Assembly (NCBI GenBank): GCA_945873015.1
Contig: CAMCBY010000005.1
Location: 1 to 31,052, forward strand
Origin: Klebsiella pneumoniae
GTDB lineage: Bacteria; Pseudomonadota; Gammaproteobacteria; Ga0077536
Direction of reading: 5' to 3'
DNA: 31,052 nt
Shown here: positions 22,230-28,571 of the stretch, piece by piece
Layout of the letters: each line of letters begins with the position of its first letter
Numbering within the stretch: the first letter of the stretch is position 1
Made by a program: the position numbers and the translations under genes
The notes under the pieces: generated by a model
What the model saw: only the letters and a program-made list of their open reading frames with translations
Told to the model about the DNA's origin: nothing
The model's database searches: none

Positions 22230-24185
22230 TCAGAGCGTGTCGAAGGCGAACTTCAAACCGGCGTATACGCCGATGCCTGGCACCCGGTAACCCAGCACTT
22301 CTTCGCGGCGGTCGTCGAGTATGTTTTCGACCCGTGCGTGCACTTGCAGCGCGTGGGTAAGGTCATAGCTGACGGTGGTGCCGAGTGTGATGAAGCTGTC
22401 CAGGTTGACGCGCCGCTGCTGGAAGGTCGGTGCAAAAAAACCGAGATCCTCCTGACGCCCGCTGTGGGTGAAGTAGGCGCTGGCGCGCAGGCGGTCGTTC
22501 AAACCCGTCCAGTCGAGGGTACCGTTGACCTGATGGCGTGGCCGACGCACTTCATCCTTGCGCAGGCCCGTCACGCGGTCGAGTTCCGATGCATCGAGAT
22601 AGGTATAACCGCCGCCGAGTCGAAAACCATAGGGCAGGCGCGCGTTAAACGACAGCTCCACACCGTCGCGGCGACTGGTGCCATCCTGATTGACGGCGGT
22701 AGCGGTGGCACCGCTCGCATCAACCAGAAAGCCGAAGATCTCATCTTCCAGGCGCTCGTTGAAATAGGTGGCGTTGAGACGCAGGCGTTCCTGCCACAGG
22801 GGCTGCGAGACACCAATTTCCCAGCCGCGTGAATGTTCGGGTTTGAGTCCGCTGTTGCCAATGAAACTCGGCCCGAACTGGCCACCCGAGGAAAAGCCGA
22901 AACGTTCGATGAAAGTCGGCGCCTTCTGACCCGTGCCATAGGCCAGGTTGAATGCGGTGGCGGTCGGCGCGTAATGCCACGCAGCCGCAACGCGGTAGGT
23001 GGTGACGTTACGGAAGTCGCTGTTGAAATCGTGACGCACACTGCCCGACAGTCCGACATCTTTGGGCAAATCGACCCGATATTCACCGACCAGACCCGTG
23101 GCATCCATATGCTGGCTCTGGTTCGGATCTCCAAAAGCAGACGCCGGTCCGCGCTGCACGAATTCATCACGCTCGTGATCGACCGCCACCGTCACGCTGT
23201 GTTTGGACGGCACCACCTGCTCGACCGCAAACAGCGCCGTGCTCTGGTAGGTGAACTCATAGCGGTCGGCATCGGTCGAGCTGTCCTGGAACACGGCGAT
23301 GTCTTCGTTATCGCTGCTGGTCGAGGTCCAGTTGCCATCGACCTGCTGCAGCCAGTGTCCATCGAGCAGTGCGAGCTTGGCATGACTGCCGACATAACGC
23401 TGCGCGGTCTTGGCGCGTCCAGGGGTATCTACCGGCAAACCAGTAATAAGTTCGCTGTCGACCTGATTGTGACTGTCGACATTACGCGCAGTCAGCGACA
23501 GTTCGAGCGCTTCGTTGACTTGCAGAGCGCCGTTCAGATTGGCGGTGGTCGAGTGGTAACCATCATCTTCATGTCCTTGCCGGGCAATATTGGCACCCGC
23601 GGTGCTGGTGCGATTGACGCCCACCCGCACGCGGCCGCGACCGGCGCGCAGCCCCACACTCGCACGCTGTTGGTTGGTGCCGAAGGATCCGCCTTCCATA
23701 CCGACCTCGGATTGAAAAGGACCATCGTGCTGGCGGGTGATGATATTGATGACACCGGCCAGCGCATCGGAGCCCCACAACGAACTTTGCGGGCCGCGCA
23801 CTACTTCGATACGTTCGATGTCAGCGCTGCTGAGATTGCCGAATTCAAACTCGTCATTGCCCGCCAGATCGTTGGCCTCAACGCCATCGATCATCACCAT
23901 CACGTGGTTGCCTTCGGCACCACGCATACGCAACTGGGTCTGTTTGCCGACACCGCCGGCGTTGCTGATAGTGATGCCCGGCACATGCCGCAGCAGGTCA
24001 ACGGCGAAGGCTGCCTGACGAAAATCAAAAGTCGAACGGTCGATGACCGTCACTGCCGAACCGACCTTGCCGAGGGTGCTCGGCGTGCGTGAGCCCGACA
24101 CCAGCACGGTGTCGAGATAGTCAGAAGAATCGGCTTGCACAACGAGGGGCAGCGCCAGAGCGGCGCAAAGAATGGAATGACGCAT
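22230..24185 (-). CDS. btuB: TonB-dependent vitamin B12 outer-membrane receptor (BtuB)
   Basis: This 651-residue outer-membrane receptor has a signal peptide (MRHSILCAALALPLVVQA), a TonB box (LDTVLVSGSR), and a plug domain with the PGITISNAGG, RGAEGNHVMVMIDGVEAND and ERIEVVRGPQSSLWGSDALAGVINI motifs. A 22-strand barrel should follow, ending in Phe-Asp-Thr-Leu. Three ATG codons lie in tandem at 24191, 24188 and 24185. The last is chosen because GGGAG (24192-24196) is then six bases away. The cobalamin riboswitch in its leader gives the substrate: B12 or other corrinoids. The partner BtuCDF and TonB genes are not in the window. It is slightly longer than E. coli BtuB (614). Confidence 0.92.
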   Translation of the reverse strand: MRHSILCAALALPLVVQADSSDYLDTVLVSGSRTPSTLGKVGSAVTVIDRSTFDFRQAAFAVDLLRHVPGITISNAGGVGKQTQLRMRGAEGNHVMVMIDGVEANDLAGNDEFEFGNLSSADIERIEVVRGPQSSLWGSDALAGVINIITRQHDGPFQSEVGMEGGSFGTNQQRASVGLRAGRGRVRVGVNRTSTAGANIARQGHEDDGYHSTTANLNGALQVNEALELSLTARNVDSHNQVDSELITGLPVDTPGRAKTAQRYVGSHAKLALLDGHWLQQVDGNWTSTSSDNEDIAVFQDSSTDADRYEFTYQSTALFAVEQVVPSKHSVTVAVDHERDEFVQRGPASAFGDPNQSQHMDATGLVGEYRVDLPKDVGLSGSVRHDFNSDFRNVTTYRVAAAWHYAPTATAFNLAYGTGQKAPTFIERFGFSSGGQFGPSFIGNSGLKPEHSRGWEIGVSQPLWQERLRLNATYFNERLEDEIFGFLVDASGATATAVNQDGTSRRDGVELSFNARLPYGFRLGGGYTYLDASELDRVTGLRKDEVRRPRHQVNGTLDWTGLNDRLRASAYFTHSGRQEDLGFFAPTFQQRRVNLDSFITLGTTVSYDLTHALQVHARVENILDDRREEVLGYRVPGIGVYAGLKFAFDTL

Positions 24186-24221
24186 CATCATCTCCCAGAC
24201 CAGCCCATCCCCGGGCCTGAT

Positions 24222-24241
24222 CAGTGCTGTGAAACGCACTG
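24222..24241 (-). other. Hairpin in btuB leader, possible expression platform
   Basis: On the minus strand the arms CAGTGC and GCACTG pair around an eight-base loop, between the riboswitch aptamer and the btuB ribosome-binding site. A second GCCC/GGGC pairing lies closer to the start. Either could take part in hiding the GGGAG site when B12 is bound. There is no T-run, so translational rather than transcriptional control is more likely. Confidence 0.4.
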
Positions 24242-24340
24242 GGAACAATGACGAGCGAAGGCGTATCTGCGCCTGCGTCCCGATCGGCCCACCGCGATTC
24301 GGTTGGTGCGACGCCCCGCAAGGGACATCGACTTAACAGC

Positions 24341-24544
24341 ACAGGGCCGGTCTCCGGACTTACGAGTTACGCGCTTTTGTGCGCGTTGCATGCTCCGTCT
24401 TCCCGTGTCGAAACACAGTGACTTTGTGGAGCGGCATCACTCGTCTACCGTTGCGGGGGCAGTATCGGCATTGCAGCAGCATCGCGGCTGTGCGCACCGA
24501 TTTCCCGTTTCACCCTTTCACCGAGAAGTGGCAGGGCACCCTGT
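24341..24544 (-). promoter_or_regulatory. Cobalamin riboswitch upstream of btuB
   Basis: Read on the minus strand, the region shows the AdoCbl-riboswitch landmarks in order. There is a closing P1 helix (ACAGGG at 24539-24544 with CCCTGT at 24341-24346), then GGTGCC, GAAACGGGAA with GGTG, CTGCCCCCGCAACGGTA, AGTCACTG, ACGGGAAGACGG, and finally a B12 box, AGTCCGGAGACCGGCC, at 24345-24360. Only minor changes from the consensus box are visible. B12 binding should repress btuB. The gene start is about 155 bases downstream. Confidence 0.95.
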
Positions 24545-24606
24545 ACCAGTTGTTACGCGACACCGCCGAGGCGGGTCGCCAGGTCGGAATACCGACCTGC
24601 TGGAAA

Positions 24607-24633
24607 GACACCGCCGGCAATGCCGGCGGTGTC
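24607..24633 (-). terminator. Rho-independent terminator of the HU-family gene
   Basis: The perfect 12-base arms GACACCGCCGGC and GCCGGCGGTGTC enclose a three-base loop. On the minus strand CTTTCC follows. It starts about 50 bases after the HU-family stop and about 60 bases before the riboswitch, separating the two units. The T-run is short, so efficiency is uncertain. Confidence 0.75.
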
Positions 24634-24682
24634 TGAACACTCACACGCACTGGCGCAGCCTAAGCTGCGCGGCATGTGTTCT

Positions 24683-25018
24683 TTAAGCGACGACGTCCTT
24701 GATGGCCTTCATCGCCGCAGCGCGCACCGACAGGCTGGCCGGACGAGCGTCGACCTTCACCATCTCGCCAGTGAAGGGGTTGCGTGCCATGCCGGCTTTA
24801 CGCGCGGCCTTCTGCACACGACGCAGCTTGATGCCGATTTCCGGCACTGCGAATTCGCCAGAGCCGTTCTTGATCAGATGGCGTGCCGCCAGGGCTTTGG
24901 TAGCCGACAGCACAGACTGGACTTGCTTCTTGGTCAGGCCGGTATCGTCGGCCAGCGCAGCAATGATCTGCGACTTGGTTTGTTTTTCCTTGATCGCACT
25001 GGTCTTGGCTTTGCTCAT
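24683..25018 (-). CDS. HU-family DNA-binding protein
   Basis: This 111-residue basic protein has the HU/IHF fold: an N-terminal helical pair (TKSQIIAALADDTGLTKKQVQSVL), the beta segment GSGEFAVPEIGIKLRRV, and a DNA-binding arm ending in ARNPFTGEMV, which keeps the intercalating proline. It is longer than standard HU (90) through an extra N-terminal Lys-rich stretch (MSKAKTSAIKEKQ). The frame is open to 25171, but the ATG at 25018 has GGGAGA at the right distance. It is likely an accessory nucleoid protein that bends DNA. Its own terminator follows. Confidence 0.9.
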   Translation of the reverse strand: MSKAKTSAIKEKQTKSQIIAALADDTGLTKKQVQSVLSATKALAARHLIKNGSGEFAVPEIGIKLRRVQKAARKAGMARNPFTGEMVKVDARPASLSVRAAAMKAIKDVVA

Positions 25019-25361
25019 GATGTCTCCCTTGTAAGGTGGCAGCGTATTGAAGTGGCTGGATTCTTGATTTAGTCGTCGCAACTTTCGTTCTGGTCTATCG
25101 TCCCTGCGGTGGCGAGCGGGAGTGCAACGACGCGGGCATGGATGCGGCGCCGGGCACGGACTCGACCGCACGCTCTCGTCAGGCTAACGACGCTTTCGTG
25201 CGACAGGTCAAAATCGACCGGGCTACTATAATCACCGCGGCCGAAAAGGGAAGCCCTTGAAACGAGTTTTTGGCCAATTTATCCGAGAAAATCGCCATTT
25301 TTTTGGTTGAGATCACGGTCCCGTCCGACCCAGGCGCAAGGTCTTTGCGTGAAACCCCCTG
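25019..25361. other. Gene-free stretch between the sirtuin and HU-family genes
   Basis: No coding frame with a ribosome-binding site was found in these 343 bases. The stretch should hold the HU-family promoter (not resolved by eye) and the sirtuin 3' end, with a small hairpin CGCAA-AGACC-TTGCG just after the stop on the minus strand. On the plus strand there is a consensus TATAAT at 25227-25232 without an evident gene, and a run of seven T at about 25299-25305. Confidence 0.5.
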
Positions 25362-26150
25362 TCAGCCCTGTGAAAGTCGTGTATCCAAGGCCTGCAAAAC
25401 CTCGCGCGCAGGGCCGGCAATGTGATGGCTGACCTCATTGGAAAGCGCCGTGCTGTCCGGATTGATCTCGACCGTCACGCAGCCACGCGCGCCTGCGTTC
25501 AACATCGGTTCGGCGATATAAGGGAAGGCGGCGGTGGTGCCGATGGCGATCATGACGTCGAAGCCGCGCGCCAGCTCGCGTTCATAATGGTTCACCGCGC
25601 TCTGTGGCAGCCGCTCACCGAACAGCACCACATCGGGACGCACCAATCCGTCGCAATGGATACAACGCGGCGGCAAGGCACTGAGATCGAATTCGAGATT
25701 GTCGAACTCAGCACGGCAGGCGCAGCAATAAAGGCGCGACAGATTGCCGTGCAGTTCGATGACATTGCGACTGCCGGCGGCGCGATGAAAGCCATCGACA
25801 TTCTGCGTCATCACCCACACTTCGAAGCGCTTGTCCCACCCGGCCAGCACTCGATGGCCATAGTTGGGGCCGGCGGCACGACAAGCCTGGTCTATCTGCG
25901 CGATATATTTCCAGGTCAAGGCCGGATGACGCGCCAGCGTGTAGGCGTGCAGGATTTCCTCAATCGGCATGTTCTGCTCGATTTCAATATCGTTATACAG
26001 GCCATTGATGCCGCGATAAGTGGGCAGACCGGAGTCGGCCGACATGCCTGCTCCGCTCAGGATCGCAACGCGTTTAGCGCGGTTCAGCGCAGCGACCACG
26101 GGCGACAGTTGTTGGTGCCACGCCGCGGACGATGATGATGAACTATTCAA
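25362..26150 (-). CDS. Sir2-family NAD-dependent protein deacylase
   Basis: This 262-residue sirtuin has the NAD-binding motif LSGAGMSADSGLPTYRG (about 31-47), TQNVDGFH (115-122), catalytic H134 in IELHGN, zinc ligands C142, C145, C163 and C166, and VLFGERLP. The full set makes it likely active in removing acetyl or acyl groups from lysines. The longer upstream frame would run through the SDR gene. The TTG at 26150 is chosen because GGAG sits seven bases before it and its codon lies 11 bases after the SDR stop. The start is followed by six serines encoded by a TCA/TCG run. With the actP and acyl-CoA synthetase-type genes at the left of the window, it may take part in acetyl-CoA or acetylation control, which is speculative. 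Confidence 0.91.
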   Translation of the reverse strand: MNSSSSSSAAWHQQLSPVVAALNRAKRVAILSGAGMSADSGLPTYRGINGLYNDIEIEQNMPIEEILHAYTLARHPALTWKYIAQIDQACRAAGPNYGHRVLAGWDKRFEVWVMTQNVDGFHRAAGSRNVIELHGNLSRLYCCACRAEFDNLEFDLSALPPRCIHCDGLVRPDVVLFGERLPQSAVNHYERELARGFDVMIAIGTTAAFPYIAEPMLNAGARGCVTVEINPDSTALSNEVSHHIAGPAREVLQALDTRLSQG

Positions 26151-26161
26151 ACCTGTTCTCC

Positions 26162-26968
26162 TCAACGCAGATTGCGAAAGCGGCGCGATTCGCGCCGTGA
26201 AACCGCCTGGCTGAAACGCCGCGGCAGATAGTCGTTCACGGCCGCGATGAGCCGATTGATGCGACCGGGGATAAATACAAGACGCCCGGCCGCAGCCGCG
26301 CCGAGACCTTCGGCCGCAACACGTTCGGCGCTCATCCACAGCCACTTCGGCAGCGCCGCCACCTGCGCGCGTGTGCCGGTCACGTCGTGAAATTCTGAAT
26401 AGGTAAACCCCGGACACAGTGCGCACACCTGCACCCCGTCGGCCGCGCATTCGAGCGCAAGCGATTCGCTGAAACGGATCATCCAGGCCTTGCTTGCGGC
26501 GTAGAGCGTGTGGCCGGCACTGCCCGGCAACAGGCCGGCCAGCGAGGCAACGTTGATAATCGTGCCGCGCCCGCGCGCGCACATCGGTCCGACCAGTTGG
26601 TAAGTGAGCTCAGCAACTGCGGTTGTCATCACGCTGTGAAAGCGCGCGTGGACTGACCATGGGCTTGAGGTATAACGACCCGGCACGCCATAGCCGGCAT
26701 TGTTGATTAACACCTCGATGTCGATATTGCGCACCGCGCCGAGCAACTCGCCGATGGCATCGGCGGCGGACAAATCGATGGTGAGTGTGGTCACCCGCAC
26801 CTGGTGCAAGCGCGCAAGCTCCTCGGCGAGGGCCGTCAATCTCTCGGTGCGACGTGCGACAGCGACGATGTCGTAGCCCTGCGCCGCAAGTTGGCGACAG
26901 AAGGCCTGACCAATGCCGGCCGAGGCGCCCGTCACAAGTGCAGTACGTGGTGCAGCAGATGGAGTCAT
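26162..26968 (-). CDS. Short-chain dehydrogenase/reductase
   Basis: This 268-residue classical SDR has the cofactor motif TGASAGIG (residues 14-21), an Arg-rich stretch after strand 2 (VARRTERL) typical of NADP(H) preference, NNAGYG, a Ser in the INVASLAG strand, and the active-site YAASK. The C-terminus is basic (RRESRRFRNLR). The substrate is unknown; the family includes ketone and acyl reductases. AAGGAA precedes the ATG at 26968. The frame is open further upstream without a better start. It forms a two-gene unit with the sirtuin gene, the stop and next start being only 11 bases apart. Confidence 0.9.
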   Translation of the reverse strand: MTPSAAPRTALVTGASAGIGQAFCRQLAAQGYDIVAVARRTERLTALAEELARLHQVRVTTLTIDLSAADAIGELLGAVRNIDIEVLINNAGYGVPGRYTSSPWSVHARFHSVMTTAVAELTYQLVGPMCARGRGTIINVASLAGLLPGSAGHTLYAASKAWMIRFSESLALECAADGVQVCALCPGFTYSEFHDVTGTRAQVAALPKWLWMSAERVAAEGLGAAAAGRLVFIPGRINRLIAAVNDYLPRRFSQAVSRRESRRFRNLR

Positions 26969-27117
26969 GACGTTCCTTGAAGAGCCATGGTAACGCGGCC
27001 GTGGTGCGGACCGGCAGCGCGGCGCGCGACCGAGCGCATTGCGACCATTCCTGCGCGGCAGGCAATCCAACATAATGCCCGGCTCATGACCATGCCACCC
27101 CGCCGCCGGATACCCGC

Positions 27118-28374
27118 TTGCTGAGCCGACTCTGGAATCGACGTCATGAGCCGTGGGTCATGCTGTGGCCACTGGCACTGGCGCAGATGACCTCATGGGG
27201 CACCATGTACTACAGCTTTTCGCTGTTCGCCGCCCCCATGCAGCGCGACCTTGGCTGGTCGGCACCGGCCATGAATACCGCTCTCACGCTGGGCCTGTTG
27301 ATGACCGGCGTGATGGCCTATCCGATCGGCTCGCTGTTCGATCGCAACGGCGGACGCTGGCTCATGACGCTGGGTTCGCTGGGCGGCGGCATGTTGCTGC
27401 TGGTGTGGGCCGACATCCGCACCTTGCCGCAGTTTTTCGTGATGTGGCTGACGCTCGGTGTGTGTATGTCGTGTTGTCTCATGGAACCCTTGATGGCCGT
27501 CATCAACCAGGTGTTCGGCAAAGAGGCACGGCGCGGCATCATTGCCGTGACCATGGTCACCGGTCTGTCGGGCACGGTGTTCGTGCCACTCACCGGCCAC
27601 CTCATCAATGTCATCGATTGGCGCACCACCATGCTGATCCTGGGCGCGCTCAATCTGCTCTTTTGCGCACCGGTGCACTGGTGGTTCGTGCCGCCGCACA
27701 GCGCCGGTGCGCAGACCCATCACCCGATCTTCAAACTGCGCGGGCGGGTGATCATGCGCCGCCGTCTGCGCAATCCGGTGTTCTGGGGTCTGGCGCTGTG
27801 GTACACCTCCTACAGTCTGACCGCCTCCAGCCTCATTTTTCAGTTCGTACCGGTGCTGCGCGCCGAGCACGTGCCCGACAGCGTAATTTTCACCGCCTTC
27901 GCGCTGATCGGCCCGATGCAAGTCGCTGCGCGTATGGTGGTGGTGACCTTCGCGCGGCATGCTTCGATCGCCCGTCTCGGTGCCTTCACCTCATCGCTGT
28001 CGCCGCTGGCAGTGCTGATCCTGATTTTCGCGCCGCACGAAGCACTGTGGTTGTACCTGTTCGCCACCTGCTTCGCCGCCGGTCACGGCATCACCACCAT
28101 CCTGCGCGGCATCGCGCCCATCGAGTGGCTGGGACGTGAGCATTTCGCGCGCACCATGGGCGCGATTGCGTTGCCGATGTCGGTCGCCATGGCGACCGCG
28201 CCATCGCTGACCGCGCATGTATGGTCAGCGACCGGCAGCAGTCGCGCCATGCTGTGGATGGTGTTCGGCGGCGCGCTGCTTGGCACCTTGGGTTACTGGC
28301 TGGCGGTCAGCGCGCGTCGCCGCGCGCGACGACTGGCGCTCGCCGGTAAAGTCCCCACCATCCGCCCCTCGTAG
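27118..28374 (+). CDS. MFS transporter
   Basis: This 418-residue protein has about 12 membrane helices and a central cytoplasmic loop (near HHPIFKLRGRVIMRRR). The beginning, WPLALAQMTSWGTMYYSFSLFAAPMQRDLGW, and the loop 2 motif GSLFDRNGGRW are typical of major-facilitator exporters or uptake carriers of the type often annotated as monocarboxylate or oxalate/formate-like MFS. The substrate cannot be given. The start is uncertain. TTG at 27118 gives an expected N-terminal arm but has only a weak CGGA site, and ATG at 27160 is an alternative. It is divergent from the SDR gene, with a shared 149-base gap. Confidence 0.88.
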   Translation: MLSRLWNRRHEPWVMLWPLALAQMTSWGTMYYSFSLFAAPMQRDLGWSAPAMNTALTLGLLMTGVMAYPIGSLFDRNGGRWLMTLGSLGGGMLLLVWADIRTLPQFFVMWLTLGVCMSCCLMEPLMAVINQVFGKEARRGIIAVTMVTGLSGTVFVPLTGHLINVIDWRTTMLILGALNLLFCAPVHWWFVPPHSAGAQTHHPIFKLRGRVIMRRRLRNPVFWGLALWYTSYSLTASSLIFQFVPVLRAEHVPDSVIFTAFALIGPMQVAARMVVVTFARHASIARLGAFTSSLSPLAVLILIFAPHEALWLYLFATCFAAGHGITTILRGIAPIEWLGREHFARTMGAIALPMSVAMATAPSLTAHVWSATGSSRAMLWMVFGGALLGTLGYWLAVSARRRARRLALAGKVPTIRPS

Positions 28375-28460
28375 TTTTTGTTTCGATTTTTTTTCACCGC
28401 CGGTGCGCTGTTGTGCGGCCAGTGAGTGCCGATAACTTCCCTGTTGGATGACTCGACGAC

Positions 28461-28489
28461 CTTGAAGCGGCCGCTCCTCACCTCCATGT
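28461..28489 (+). promoter_or_regulatory. Predicted sigma-32 heat-shock promoter of lon
   Basis: CTTGAAG at 28461-28467 and CTCCATGT at 28482-28489 match the RpoH consensus CTTGAAA and CCCCATNT at 6 of 7 and all but one defined positions. There are 15 bases between CTTGAA and the -10 element, inside the accepted 13-17 range. lon is a classic RpoH target. Transcription would start about 75 bases before the start codon. Confidence 0.7.
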
Positions 28490-28514
28490 GAGGCAGACGG
28501 CAGGTCACGACGTG

Positions 28515-28550
28515 ATGACGGATGAGAACCGTCATACGTCGGCAGACGTA
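28515..28550 (+). other. Tandem hairpins in the lon 5' leader
   Basis: ATGACGG and CCGTCAT pair around seven bases (28515-28535). TACGTC and GACGTA pair around four (28535-28550, sharing one base). They end eight bases before the AGAGG ribosome-binding site (28558-28562), so the leader is structured right up to the start. They could tune stability or translation. Confidence 0.5.
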
Positions 28551-28571
28551 GCCCTACAGAGGTAACAGACC

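Noticed and set aside
21074..22360. 428-codon plus-strand open frame
   Set aside because: It is antisense to dadA, whose family motifs are unambiguous. The translation is low in hydrophobic cores and shows no family.
22833..24092. 419-codon plus-strand open frame
   Set aside because: It is antisense to btuB, where plug and TonB-box motifs prove the minus strand codes.
24345..24640. Short plus-strand open frames (about 85-127 codons) across the btuB leader
   Set aside because: This region is explained by the cobalamin riboswitch and the HU-family terminator on the minus strand.
26153..26582. N-terminal extension of the sirtuin frame to 406 residues
   Set aside because: The extension runs inside the SDR gene in another frame and has no sirtuin-like sequence. 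A TTG with a good ribosome-binding site at 26150 explains the gene.
28375..28405. T-rich stretch after the MFS gene as a terminator
   Set aside because: The T-runs are not preceded by a convincing GC hairpin on the plus strand. The CACCG/CGGTG pairing comes after them, not before.
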